Origin: Lichenibacterium dinghuense
GTDB lineage: Bacteria; Pseudomonadota; Alphaproteobacteria; Rhizobiales; Beijerinckiaceae
Assembly: GCF_021730615.1 (NCBI RefSeq)
Contig: NZ_JAJLMN010000001.1
Location: forward strand, 1,231,001-1,295,000
Direction: 5' to 3'
Length of the DNA stretch: 64,000 nucleotides
The notes beneath the pieces are model-generated. The model was not told the origin of the DNA. It did no database searches and saw nothing but the letters and a program-made list of their open reading frames with translations. Shown piece by piece: positions 1 to 9,363 of the stretch. The number at the start of each line of letters is the position of its first letter. The stretch's first letter is position 1. The translations under genes were made by a program, and so were the position numbers.

Positions 1-2
1 GC

Positions 3-800
<798 letters not shown>

Positions 801-964
801 CGGAGCCCCGCCGCTCGGGCCCGGAGGCCGACCGCGGCGTGGCTGAGGCCTTGGGGCGACGGGGTGCCCACGGCGGTCATCATGGCTTCGACGGAGGCGA
901 CGGCGGCGGGATCGTTGTCGACCGCCGCCGCGGCGTGGCCGTCGCCGGCGAAGCTCATGGTAAG

Positions 965-2806
965 ATGTCGAGGCAGCCGGCCGAGGACTCGGCCGAACAG
1001 AGCAAGGGCGAGGAGCACCGATTGATCGAACCGGCAGACCGACCGAGTGACGTCCCCCAGCGCTTCGCATCCCTCACAGCCACCGGGGTCTTCGACCCGT
1101 GCTGGTACCGCGACGAGTACCTCGGCGGGTCGGGATGGGCAGGAACGCCCGAAGATCACTTCAAAACCGAAGGCGCATGGCGGGGTCATCGGCCGAACCG
1201 ATTCTTCGACACTCGGCACTACCTCGATGCCTTCCCGGCCTTGCGCCGATCCGGCCTGGATCCGCTCACGCATTATCTCGCGCAGGGGGAGCAGGAGGGC
1301 GCGCGCCCGAACCCCGAATTCGATCCCGTCTGGTACGCCGCCACCTATCCGTCGCACCATATCAACGCGTGGGGACCTTTCGCGCATTTCTGCGCTCACG
1401 GATGGCGGCTGGGACTCTCGACCCACGCCGGGCAGGTCGATCCCACGGAACAGATCGTCTGCAAGATGCGGGCCGACGGCCTGTTCGATCCCGACCTCTA
1501 CCGTCGCCTCAATCCGGACATCGCCGCGGCCGGCATCGATCCCCTCCGCCACTACGTCGATCACGGCAGCCGCGAAGGGCGGCAGCCCCATCCGCTGTTC
1601 GACGTCGGTTTCTACCTCGATCAGATCTCGCCGAAGAACGGCGATGAGGACAACGTCGTCTGGCATTACGCGAGGGTCGGTTCGGCGTTGAACATCAATC
1701 CCAACACTTGGTTCGACAACGCATGGTACAAGCGCAAATACGGGGCGACCATGCGCCCCCACGAGACGCCCGTGTCACACTTCATGCGCGTCGGCGGCTA
1801 CGCGACCAACCCATCTCTCTTCTTCGACGCCATCCGATACCGGCGTTCCCACCACGCCTCGACATCGCGCCTCGATCCTTTGTCGGACTTCATGCTCGAC
1901 GGGATGGACGCTGGCCGGCCGGCCCACCCCGTCGAGGACGACGCGATCGCTCGGCTCAAGGCCTCGGCGGTGCGGATGACCTGCATCAAGCAGGGATCTT
2001 CTCTGGGTGCTCGGCCGACCGCCTTGTTCGTCACCTTCGCGGCCCGGGGGCGCATCAAGAGCCATGTTCCTCACTATGCCGACGCCATGCGGCAGCAGGG
2101 GATCGACGTGGTTCTCATCGTGGCCGCCCCGGAACGTACGACAGTGCTGCCGCCCGACCTGATCGACAGCTGCGCCGCCGTTTACCTGCGCGAGAACTCG
2201 GGCTTCGACTTCGCAGCCTGGGCTCATGTGATCGATCGGATCCCAGAAGTCTTGGAATCTCCCGTCCTTTACCTGACGAATGACAGCATCGTCGGCCCCG
2301 TCGATCGTATCACGTTCAAAAACCTGATCGAAAGCATCTCTGCGAGCGACGAGGACATCGTCGGCCTGACAGACAACAGATTCTACGCGTGGCATCTTCA
2401 GAGCTTTTTCCTGGCGATCAAGAAGCGCTGCCTGACATCTGACGCATTCCGGTCCTTTTGGCGCGACGTTGTGAACAGAACGAACAAGGATGCCGTGATC
2501 CGATCTTACGAAATCACGCTCACGGCACGGCTCGTGGCCGCGGGCTTCTCCGCCAAGCCGATCTTTCCCATGACGACCCGCCACGCCTTCGAAGGCAACC
2601 GCACCATCCTGAACTGGAAGCAGCTGCTCCAGGCCGGCATGCCTTTCGTGAAGGCCTCTTTGCTGATCGGCGAGCACAGGGGAGCCGAGGCCGCTGTGCG
2701 GGCAGCGCTGGACGGACGAGGCTACGACACGTCTCGCTTCGATGCGACCTTCGAATTCGAAGGACAGCTGATCGCGGCGTCTCTCGACGAAGATCAGGCT
2801 GAGTGA
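965..2806 (+). CDS. Rhamnan-synthesis F (RgpF) family protein with N-terminal FDxxWY repeats
   Basis: The protein has 613 residues from ATG 965. The first ~330 residues contain about seven imperfect repeats starting FDPCWY, FDTRHY, FDPVWY, FDPDLY, FDVGFY, FDNAWY and FDAIRY, several followed by DPLxHYxxxGxxEGRxPxPLFD-like text. These repeats are common in proteobacterial polysaccharide proteins. The C-terminal part (from about base 2020) matches the RgpF family, with RENSGFDFAAW, LTNDSIVGP, GLTDN and HLQSFFL, a GT-A-like fold linked to rhamnan or O-antigen assembly. No signal peptide is seen, so it is cytoplasmic or peripheral. The start is uncertain: TTG 1022 is preceded by GGCGAGGAG at a 6-base spacing and would give 594 residues, a better ribosome site than that of ATG 965. 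It follows the dehydrogenase by 164 bases and probably belongs to the same polysaccharide locus. Confidence 0.82.
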   Translation: MSRQPAEDSAEQSKGEEHRLIEPADRPSDVPQRFASLTATGVFDPCWYRDEYLGGSGWAGTPEDHFKTEGAWRGHRPNRFFDTRHYLDAFPALRRSGLDPLTHYLAQGEQEGARPNPEFDPVWYAATYPSHHINAWGPFAHFCAHGWRLGLSTHAGQVDPTEQIVCKMRADGLFDPDLYRRLNPDIAAAGIDPLRHYVDHGSREGRQPHPLFDVGFYLDQISPKNGDEDNVVWHYARVGSALNINPNTWFDNAWYKRKYGATMRPHETPVSHFMRVGGYATNPSLFFDAIRYRRSHHASTSRLDPLSDFMLDGMDAGRPAHPVEDDAIARLKASAVRMTCIKQGSSLGARPTALFVTFAARGRIKSHVPHYADAMRQQGIDVVLIVAAPERTTVLPPDLIDSCAAVYLRENSGFDFAAWAHVIDRIPEVLESPVLYLTNDSIVGPVDRITFKNLIESISASDEDIVGLTDNRFYAWHLQSFFLAIKKRCLTSDAFRSFWRDVVNRTNKDAVIRSYEITLTARLVAAGFSAKPIFPMTTRHAFEGNRTILNWKQLLQAGMPFVKASLLIGEHRGAEAAVRAALDGRGYDTSRFDATFEFEGQLIAASLDEDQAE

Positions 2807-2965
2807 GCGCGATCGATGGGGCGCGCTTCACCATCCGCTTCGGCGCGACCCGCCGGGCGCGGAGCCGACGATCACGTGCGAAGGGTCCGATGAGAGGCGC
2901 CGGTGCCTCGAGGCATTCGGCTGATGCCTCCTGAGCTCGGCCGAGATGGTGGGGGCTGGAGCGGT

Positions 2966-3242
2966 TCACATGAAGGGTGTGGGATCGTCGTCGGTGCTCG
3001 CGATGGAGCGTTCGATGGTGGCCACGAGACCGTCGACACACTGGAACACGTCGCGTCGGGAGGCCTGTCGGGCCAGCTTGGACAAGAAGCCCTCGACGGC
3101 ATCGAGCCAGGAGCACGATCCGAGCGCGCAAGGTGTGGGTGCGAGGCCGCTGCCGGTCGCCGGCGAACCGGCGCAGGGCGTGTCGGGTCTGCGCCTTCAG
3201 CACGACGGATACGGCCTCGAACACGCCAACAGGCTCGCACAT
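2966..3242 (-). pseudogene. IS630-family transposase remnant with internal deletion
   Basis: On the minus strand an ATG at 3242 opens a frame whose residues DRQRPRTHTLRARIVLLA resemble the start of IS630 transposases (DRNRPQKHVWRARIVLL type). At about base 3112 the sequence changes frame into SWLDAVEGFLSKLARQ followed by RRDVF and ends at the TGA at 2966-2968. That is the characteristic C-terminus of the same family (SWLNAVEGFFAKLTRRRLKRGVF). Only about 90 codons remain of the usual ~340-370, so the DDE catalytic core is gone and the two ends are joined out of frame. It is a dead element, probably left by an insertion downstream of the polysaccharide genes. I did not find clear terminal inverted repeats around it. 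Confidence 0.7.
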
Positions 3243-3623
3243 CCCAAACTCGATGCGAATCACTCGATGGGTTGAGAGCACAAGTGAGTCGATCACGAGA
3301 AACATCGTGAAATGAATTGTCGCGTTCGCGATCACAGGATCGATCACCCAGTGATGAATTACAATCTGGATACACTCACTCGAATCGATCGATATGCGAC
3401 ATCCGTCCTCCAACCTTCACGGGACTACCCGGTTTCTGTAGATCGTTGACTTCGCACCTGATCATCGGTCTGAGCGGAACCGATCGACGATGGAACTGTG
3501 GGCGGTCGTCCGATCCACCCGGCGCGGCTGATCTACCGTCCGGAAATCGATGATCCGGGCGCGATCGCAGTTGCATCGCTCTGAAGGCTGAGTAACTTGA
3601 GCGTGTCGACGCGGGAGGGGGCG
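3243..3623. promoter_or_regulatory. AT-richer leader region upstream of the TPR secreted protein
   Basis: About 380 bases without a supportable gene, clearly lower in G+C than the flanks and rich in ATCGATC-like words around 3280-3400. It lies between the transposase remnant and the gene at 3624, so it presumably carries that gene's promoter. I could not assign a convincing -35/-10 pair. A strong ribosome site (GGGAGGGG at about 3613-3620) precedes ATG 3624. Confidence 0.4.
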
Positions 3624-5534
3624 ATGAACGTGAGGGGGGGTCGAAGCTCCGCCGCGGCCTACGTGGCATCCACCCTCCTCGCGATGGCGATGTCGCCCGC
3701 CGAGGCGGCCTCGCGCCCCTTCATGGCGCAGGCTCAGGCCATCTTCGACGGCCTGCCGGCGCGGGACCGCAACGAAGTGTTCTTGGAGTTGATGGCCACC
3801 GGGGACTTCAACGCCATGGCGTCGAACGACTTCAGCGGCCGTCTCTATGACGCGACGGGCAGCTTCCAAGCCGACCACGACATCGCTCCGACGGGCGTCC
3901 TCACGCCGGAGACGCGCCGGGCGCTGAGCGTCGTCGGGGGACGCATCTTCAACAGCTGGGGCTTCGAGTTCCTGGACCACCCGTTCGCACCCGCCTCGGT
4001 GGTCGTGCCCGGCAACTTCGGGCTGTCCCGGTCGCCGACTCGGAACGGCTTCGCTCTGGAAAACCGCAAGCGCACGATCAGCATCGACTTCTCGTTCTTC
4101 GCGGACGGCGAGATGACGCTCAGCGCCGTTCTCGACAACCTGACCCGACCGGCCGCGGATCGGCACGTCGACATGAAGGTGATCCGCCCGACGTTCTTGG
4201 CCGTCGCGAGCGGAACGGACACGCTGTCCAGCTACTCGCGCTACATCGTCGTGCGGGGCGGGATCTCGGGCTTCACACTCTCCTGGAACAGGAATGCATT
4301 CCCGAACGCGTCACGCCTCGCCGTGGTCATGGCCAACGAGCTCTATCCCCGGCACATGGTGTCCGACTCCGGCCGACAGGCCGACATCTTCGATGCCCTG
4401 CCGGGCGCCTCCGACGCCGCCGATCCGCAAACCTTCCCGGACGCCGTGGCGTTCTCCGGGGCCACGCCGACCAACGCCGGCGCGGACACCGTGAGCCAAG
4501 CGATCCTTCAGGCGAATCAGGATGCCCGGCGCCGGGCCGCGCAGGAGGAGGCCGACCGTCAGGCCAAGACGGAGGCGGACCGGCTCGTCCGTCAGGCCGA
4601 GGCGGATCGCAGGGCCAAGGCCGAGCAGCAGGCCAGCGCCGTGCAGAGCGCGACCGAGCTCTGCAGGCAGGCTTCCGAACGGTCCGCCGTGATCAGCGCC
4701 TGCTCGGTCGTGATCGGCCTGTCGAGCGACCCGAGGCTGCTGGAGCGGGCTTACAATCGCAGGGGGATGGCCGAGGAGCAGACCGGGGATTTTAATCTGG
4801 CCGCAGCCGATTATTCCAGCGTCATCCGCATCAATCCGAAGATCGCCGGGTATTACGACAACCGCATGCGCGCCTACAAGGGTGCCGGCCGCCTGGATCT
4901 CGCGCTGCAGGATGCCAACACCGCGGTCGCCATGGCTCCCACCTACGCGTTCCCGCTATATGGCCGCGGAGCCGTGTATGTCGCGAAGGGTGATTTCGGC
5001 TCGGCCGTGCGGGATTTCTCGGCCGTGCTCGCGATCAACGGCAACGACGCGTCGACCCACGTCGAGCGGGGGCGGGCCCTGGTGAGGATGGGCGACGTCG
5101 AAGGGGGGTTGCGGGACTTCGAGGCGGCCCACGCGATCGACCCGGGCAACGAACCCGCGCTGCGGGAACGGGGGATCGCCTACGCGCGGCTCGGCCGGCG
5201 GGTCGAAGCCCGGTCGGACCTGGCCGCGGCCGTCGCGGCCGCACCGGCGGATGCCGAGGCCGGGAACGCCCTGCGCCAGCTCGACGGTTCGGACGCCGCC
5301 GCCGAGGTGGCGCAGCCGGACGGGGGCGGCATCGGCGGGAGCCTCCTGGCAGAGGTCCGGCCGGACCGAGGCGGGGCCACGCCGGCCGACGTCGCGACGC
5401 CGCCGCGCCAGCTCGACGGTTCGGCCGCGTCCTTCGAAGGCGCGCAGCCGGAGGGCGGCGGTGTCGGCGGAAGCCTCGACGCGCCCGAGGCCAATGTCGC
5501 GACGGCCGGACCGCGACCCGCGCGGATCCCGTGA
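3624..5534 (+). CDS. Secreted TPR protein with duplicated GGGxGGSL C-terminal unit
   Basis: The start chosen is ATG 3624, behind GGGAGGGG and followed by a signal peptide (AAAYVASTLLAMAMSPAEA); 636 residues. Residues ~30-120 (FDGLPARDRNEVFLELMATGDF, then FQADHDIAPTGVLTPETRRAL) resemble a peptidoglycan-binding-like fold. The next ~150 residues have no family I recognise. A charged, Ala/Arg/Gln-rich stretch (about residues 290-340) looks like a coiled coil. Residues ~345-540 form about five tetratricopeptide repeats (for example AYNRRGMAEEQTGDFNLAAADYSSVIRINP, in register with four more), so a protein-interaction role in the periplasm is likely. The C-terminal tail carries two copies of a 24-residue unit starting RQLDGS and ending GGG(I/V)GGSL. 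The same motif occurs in two other secreted proteins nearby. No enzyme activity can be inferred. Confidence 0.75.
   Translation: MNVRGGRSSAAAYVASTLLAMAMSPAEAASRPFMAQAQAIFDGLPARDRNEVFLELMATGDFNAMASNDFSGRLYDATGSFQADHDIAPTGVLTPETRRALSVVGGRIFNSWGFEFLDHPFAPASVVVPGNFGLSRSPTRNGFALENRKRTISIDFSFFADGEMTLSAVLDNLTRPAADRHVDMKVIRPTFLAVASGTDTLSSYSRYIVVRGGISGFTLSWNRNAFPNASRLAVVMANELYPRHMVSDSGRQADIFDALPGASDAADPQTFPDAVAFSGATPTNAGADTVSQAILQANQDARRRAAQEEADRQAKTEADRLVRQAEADRRAKAEQQASAVQSATELCRQASERSAVISACSVVIGLSSDPRLLERAYNRRGMAEEQTGDFNLAAADYSSVIRINPKIAGYYDNRMRAYKGAGRLDLALQDANTAVAMAPTYAFPLYGRGAVYVAKGDFGSAVRDFSAVLAINGNDASTHVERGRALVRMGDVEGGLRDFEAAHAIDPGNEPALRERGIAYARLGRRVEARSDLAAAVAAAPADAEAGNALRQLDGSDAAAEVAQPDGGGIGGSLLAEVRPDRGGATPADVATPPRQLDGSAASFEGAQPEGGGVGGSLDAPEANVATAGPRPARIP
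5274..5477 (+). repeat. Two copies of a 72-base coding unit ending in the GGGxGGSL motif
   Basis: Units at 5274-5345 and 5406-5477 lie in frame in the TPR protein. Both begin with an identical 18-base stretch coding RQLDGS and end with codons for AQP(D/E)GGG(I/V)GGSL. They are 132 bases apart start to start. The second halves differ mostly at third codon positions, which suggests the peptide, not the DNA, is conserved. Further single copies of the motif lie at 5996-6031 (minus strand) and 16873-16908. Confidence 0.8.
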
Positions 5535-5665
5535 GCGGTGGTCCAGCCCGGTCCATGCGCGCCGCGCAAACCCGCTCGGTGAGACCGGACGGCGTGTGGA
5601 GCCGGGCCCGAAGAGCGCAGCGTGCGGACGGGAAGGCCGGATTCAGCCCCTCTCGGGGATACACC

Positions 5666-6097
5666 TCAACGACGTGGCGGCTGGCAGCATCCGACGAGCC
5701 GCTCCGCGATCCAGCCTCGCTCGCCCGATCCCAACTGCACGAGCTTCCAGCCCGGCACACGACCGACCACGAGAAAGAGGGTACCGTCGTGGACCTTGGT
5801 CAGGCGTTGCGCGTCGCCCCTCGGCTCGGCCTTGAGCGCCGCCCAGCCGTCCGGTTGGGTGTTGATCGGATAGGAATAGATGGCTGGCGCGGAGCCGACG
5901 GACTGTCCGACGGGAGCTTGCGGATCGATTTTCCGAGGCTTCCCCGTGGAGCCCGGCCCCGGCTGGACCCGCCGAGAGCTGGTCTCCGGGGCGACCAGGC
6001 TGCCGCCGACCCCGCCCCCTTCCTGCTGCGCCAGCGCTGAGGGGACACCGGGGGTGAGGATGGCGAGCGAGCAGGTGACGAGGACAGCGTACCGCAT
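5666..6097 (-). CDS. Secreted SH3b-domain protein with N-terminal GGGVGGSL motif
   Basis: 143 residues from ATG 6097, which has GAGGTG five bases upstream. A signal peptide MRYAVLVTCSLAILTPGVPSA is cut near ALA-QQ, so the mature protein starts at or next to QQEGGGVGGSLVAPE. A ~35-residue Pro/Gly/Ser-rich linker follows. The last ~60 residues (DGWAALKAEP, LTKVHDGTLFLVVG, WKLVQL, RGWIAERLV) form a bacterial SH3 (SH3b) domain, which in other proteins binds cell-wall peptides or acts as a targeting module. A Cys-Cys pair (GCC) lies near the C-terminus. It is convergent with the TPR gene and divergent from the caspase-like gene. The N-terminus MRYAVL plus motif is shared with the gene at 16780, although their C-terminal domains differ. 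Confidence 0.78.
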   Translation of the reverse strand: MRYAVLVTCSLAILTPGVPSALAQQEGGGVGGSLVAPETSSRRVQPGPGSTGKPRKIDPQAPVGQSVGSAPAIYSYPINTQPDGWAALKAEPRGDAQRLTKVHDGTLFLVVGRVPGWKLVQLGSGERGWIAERLVGCCQPPRR

Positions 6098-6570
6098 GTG
6101 GCACCTCGAATCGTCCGCCGCGGGCTGAAGCACGGCACGTCGAGCCCCGCACTTCCTACCACAGAGGATTGCCGCGCGCAGCACACGGCTGTTGCGACAT
6201 CGGCGCACAAAGTTCACACCTTTGCAGAATAAATTTCTATCCATAACAGCGTCTTATCATCGATTTTCCTCGCATCGTCACGTCTCTCTGAATTGGAAAA
6301 TCTATGATTATCGTAAGTCGACTTGTTTGATTTTCAAACATTTTTTACATCGGATAGTTTTATCTCGCTTTACAACTCCTCCTCAGAGCCGAAAGTACTA
6401 TCGCTTCATCGGCCCAGTCAACTTGTGCAAACACCGTCATAGGGCAGAGTTTCCCCGGAGGAGTGCGACGACCGGTTGCCACTGTCGGCCCACTCCGTAT
6501 GATGGGGGACCATCCCTGCGCGCGGCGTCTTCGGAAGCGCACCCCGCCGTCCCACATCTGGGGACCAGAC
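6098..6570. promoter_or_regulatory. Divergent intergenic region with an AT-rich island
   Basis: About 470 bases between the minus-strand SH3b gene and the plus-strand caspase-like gene. Bases ~6220-6390 are strikingly AT-rich for this genome and are the strongest composition break in the window. The region should contain both divergent promoters; I cannot fix their elements with confidence. It also contains a terminator-like hairpin (6324-6346) that belongs to no recognised plus-strand gene. Confidence 0.5.
6324..6346 (+). terminator. Terminator-like hairpin with T6 tract
   Basis: TGTTTGA (6324-6330), loop TTT, TCAAACA (6334-6340), then six Ts. The 7-bp stem is perfect but AT-rich, so it is weaker than a typical GC-rich terminator. 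In the plus direction there is no annotated gene immediately upstream, because the SH3b gene is on the other strand. It could end a small RNA made from the AT-rich island or catch read-through from the TPR gene. Confidence 0.4.
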
Positions 6571-8169
6571 ATGCCTCCTGCTTCGTCGAGTTTCACGGGT
6601 CGCCAGGGGTCGGACGTCGCGCCGGGACGGGGTCGGCAGCGTTGGCGGCCTTCGGCATCGGCCCTCGCCGGCGCGGAGATCCTCGCAGCGGCGGTGCCGA
6701 GCAGAAAGCTGCTCCTCCGCCTTTCAATTGTCCTCGCCTCCTTGGTGGCAGGCTCGGTCCTGCGACCCGACCGCACCCTGGCGACTCCTGCCGACCACCG
6801 TTTCGCGCTCGTCGTCGGCAACAATCATTACAGCCACCTCGAAGCGGACCGGCAACTCGTGAAGGCCGTCAACGATGCCACCGCCGTGGGCGATGCGCTC
6901 GAGCGGGACGGGTTCAAGGTCCTGCGCGGCACGGACCTCACGCGATCTCAGATCGTCGACAAGCTTTACGAACTCAGCGCGCTCATCCATCCCGGCGACA
7001 CCGCGTTGTTCTACTTCGCAGGGCACGGCATCGCGCTCGGGAGCGGCAACTACGTCGTGCCGTCGGACATCCCCGACATCGAGCAGGGGCAGGAACAGCG
7101 CCTCGCCAATCAGGCCATGTCTGAGGCGGACATCATCGCCGCCCTCCAGGAGAACAGGCCGCGGGTGACCGTGATGATCCTCGACTCGTGCCGCGACAAC
7201 CCGTTCAGGAAGCCGGGCCTGCGCTCGGTCGGGCTCATTCGGGGCTTCGCCCACCCACCGGAGGCGACCGGGGTGTTCTCCCTGTATTCCGCCGGCTACG
7301 GCCAGTCGGCTCTGGACCGGCTGTCCGACGCGGACCCGGATCCCAACTCGGTGTTCACGCGCGTGCTCCTGCCCCTGCTGACGCGCCCGGGCCTGAACCT
7401 CGACGATCTGGCCTACGAGGTTCGGGAGAACGTGTCCCAGCTCGCCGCCACGACGCCTGATCACCACCCGCAGACGCCGGCCTCGTACAACGAGATCACC
7501 GGAGGGCGGGTTTATCTGGCTCCCACGGACGAGGGCTCGGCTCCCCGGATCGATGCCCCCACGCCGGAACGGCCTGCCGATACGCCCTCGAAGCCGGCCC
7601 CGGCCGCCCAGCCGGCCGCCGCCCAGGTGGCGAGCCTCGAAGCTTCCCCGAACCGGACCGTCTCCGACCCCATCTACCTGCGCGAGATCGGGGATCGCCT
7701 GTTCGACCAGGGCTTCGATCCGGGGGACGCGGATTCTGCCGCCATGGTGTCGGCGATCCAGGGCTTCGAGGGCCGTGCGGGCCTGCCGCGCACCGACCGA
7801 CCGACGCCGCAGTTGCTGGATGCCCTGCGCAACACCAGACCACCTTCCCCTTGGGGGGCGATCGCGTTCGGCCCCCGCGCGAAGCGCTTCGGGCTGACAT
7901 GGGACAAGCCGAGCCGGCGCGAGGCCCTCTCACAGGCGCGGAAGCATTGCGGGGCCGTCGACTGCACCCAGGTCGTGAGCTACTCCGGCAAGCAGTGCGG
8001 TGCTCTGGCGGCGTCGTCGGTGTCGTATTTCATGGCTTGGCGCGACGACATGGACCACGCGCGCGAGGAAGCGCTCAAACAGTGCGGGGCGCGCGGGATC
8101 GCCTGTCGCGTCGTCGACGCGGTCTGCGCGGACGGTTCCGGCCGCAGGGCGGAGCTGAAACCGCAGTGA
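6571..8169 (+). CDS. Caspase-like cysteine protease (peptidase C14) with DUF4189 domain
   Basis: Residues 76-360 form a caspase p20-like domain: ALVVGNNHY at the start, catalytic histidine in YFAGHGIAL (His152 counted from ATG 6571) and catalytic cysteine in ILDSCRDNPF (Cys207). Both are intact, so it should be an active Arg/Lys- or Asp-type clan CD protease. A hydrophobic segment (LLLRLSIVLASLVAGSVL, ~48-65) makes it secreted or membrane-anchored. After a Pro/Ala linker comes a short peptidoglycan-binding-like stretch (~395-440) and then a DUF4189 domain (GAIAFGP, repeated Cys pairs such as CGAVDC and CGARGIAC). The start is uncertain: ATG 6571 has GGGGA upstream, GTG 6463 extends the N-terminus and GTG 6694 would sit right before the hydrophobic segment. 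It lies in an envelope-protein cluster that also holds a catalytically dead homologue at 15011. Confidence 0.87.
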   Translation: MPPASSSFTGRQGSDVAPGRGRQRWRPSASALAGAEILAAAVPSRKLLLRLSIVLASLVAGSVLRPDRTLATPADHRFALVVGNNHYSHLEADRQLVKAVNDATAVGDALERDGFKVLRGTDLTRSQIVDKLYELSALIHPGDTALFYFAGHGIALGSGNYVVPSDIPDIEQGQEQRLANQAMSEADIIAALQENRPRVTVMILDSCRDNPFRKPGLRSVGLIRGFAHPPEATGVFSLYSAGYGQSALDRLSDADPDPNSVFTRVLLPLLTRPGLNLDDLAYEVRENVSQLAATTPDHHPQTPASYNEITGGRVYLAPTDEGSAPRIDAPTPERPADTPSKPAPAAQPAAAQVASLEASPNRTVSDPIYLREIGDRLFDQGFDPGDADSAAMVSAIQGFEGRAGLPRTDRPTPQLLDALRNTRPPSPWGAIAFGPRAKRFGLTWDKPSRREALSQARKHCGAVDCTQVVSYSGKQCGALAASSVSYFMAWRDDMDHAREEALKQCGARGIACRVVDAVCADGSGRRAELKPQ

Positions 8170-8733
8170 CGCTGACATCCGTCTGCGGCCTCGACCAGAC
8201 GACGATGAACTCACTGCTCCCCAGCCGCATGATGAACACGGCTCACGACCAGAATTCGGTGACGCCGGCGCACGATAGACCCTAGGAACACCTCCCCTTT
8301 GAGCTCTAAACGTGCAAACAACGACGTGTCATTTACCATCGAAAAGGCGGTAGACCGGATAAAATAAATTCGTTCGATGAAATATCCTCGTATGTCTTCA
8401 CCGGAAACCTATGCACCCTGATTCAACCCGATCATAGACGATATCGGGGGAGATGCCCTGTCACGGTCGGATCAGGATCGGGCCACAAACTGCTTGCCGT
8501 GACAGAGACGGCGTGGCACGTTCATCTCTCTTCAAGTGTTTGCTTCGATCTTTTCCGATCATTCATCGAACGGAGTCGCCGGCCGCAATCTGCGGGCACC
8601 GTTTACAGGGTCGACCCTGGTGCCCCCCGCCCTTCCCGCCGCCAGGCTGATGCCCCTCATCACCAGAGGTCGGCATGGGGACTGCGCGTGACGAGACGAG
8701 CGGCGACCGGAAACCGTCCGCCGGGGGCTCACG
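8170..8733. promoter_or_regulatory. Intergenic region upstream of the OmpA-like gene
   Basis: About 560 bases with no supportable gene. The part from ~8290 to 8430 is AT-rich and interrupts the GC-rich flanks, so it likely holds the promoter for the OmpA-like gene and the pump genes behind it. I see no clear hairpin terminator after the caspase-like gene and no RNA gene that I can recognise. Confidence 0.35.
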
Positions 8734-9363
8734 ATGACAGACAGACCTTTCCCGACTGCGCTCGCGGCCATCTGCATCGTCGCCGGCCTGTGCCTGACAG
8801 CCTCAGCGTCGGCGCAAGAGCTGACGGTGGATCGCATCAGGCAGGCGTTGTCGCCCGCGGCGCCTTTGACGCGGAGCCTGTCCGCGCACAGGCCCGAAGC
8901 CGGCGACGACAACTCCGGGTTCGTCGATTCCTTGCGGAACAGGCCGGCGACATCCTTCACGGGCGACGACCGCGCCAAGCTGGCGACCTTCAAGGCCGAC
9001 AAACCGTCCATCGACCTCGTGCTGCAGTTCGACTTCAACTCGGACGCGCTGCGTGGCCAGGCGATGAAGACCGCGGTCATGCTCGGCGAAGCGATCTCGA
9101 GCCCCGAGTTCAGGGGCCGGACCTTCCTGATCGCCGGCTACACGGACGCGAAGGGCAGCGACCAGTTCAACCAGGCTCTGTCGGAGCGCCGCGCCGCGTC
9201 CGTGCGGGCCTTCCTGATCCAGCGCTACCACGTGCCACCGTCGGACCTGATCGCGGTGGGCTATGGCAAGACCGACCTCAAGGACCCCGCCGACCCGACG
9301 GCGGCCATCAACCGGCGCGTCCAGGCTGTGAACCTGCTGCCGACCAGAAGCGCGGCGAAGTGA
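8734..9363 (+). CDS. OmpA-family peptidoglycan-associated protein
   Basis: 209 residues with a signal peptide (ALAAICIVAGLCLTASASA) cut before QELTVDRI. Residues ~85-205 are an OmpA C-terminal domain. LVLQFDFNSDAL is the first strand, AGYTDAKGSDQFNQALSERRAASVRAFL contains the peptidoglycan-binding signature NxxLSxxRAxxVxxxL, and VGYGKTDL follows. No lipobox cysteine is seen, so it is a soluble or loosely anchored periplasmic protein. Its TGA overlaps the GTG start of the following adaptor gene by four bases (GTGA), so the two are translationally coupled and probably work together at the envelope. Confidence 0.88.
   Translation: MTDRPFPTALAAICIVAGLCLTASASAQELTVDRIRQALSPAAPLTRSLSAHRPEAGDDNSGFVDSLRNRPATSFTGDDRAKLATFKADKPSIDLVLQFDFNSDALRGQAMKTAVMLGEAISSPEFRGRTFLIAGYTDAKGSDQFNQALSERRAASVRAFLIQRYHVPPSDLIAVGYGKTDLKDPADPTAAINRRVQAVNLLPTRSAAK

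Noticed and set aside
2903..3310. A 135-codon plus-strand frame downstream of the RgpF gene
   Set aside because: It is the antisense reading of the IS630 remnant, which gives recognisable family motifs on the minus strand.
8499..9359. Long upstream extension of the adaptor frame starting at 8499
   Set aside because: The extension reads Arg-rich nonsense through the OmpA-like gene in another frame; the adaptor starts at the coupled GTG 9360.
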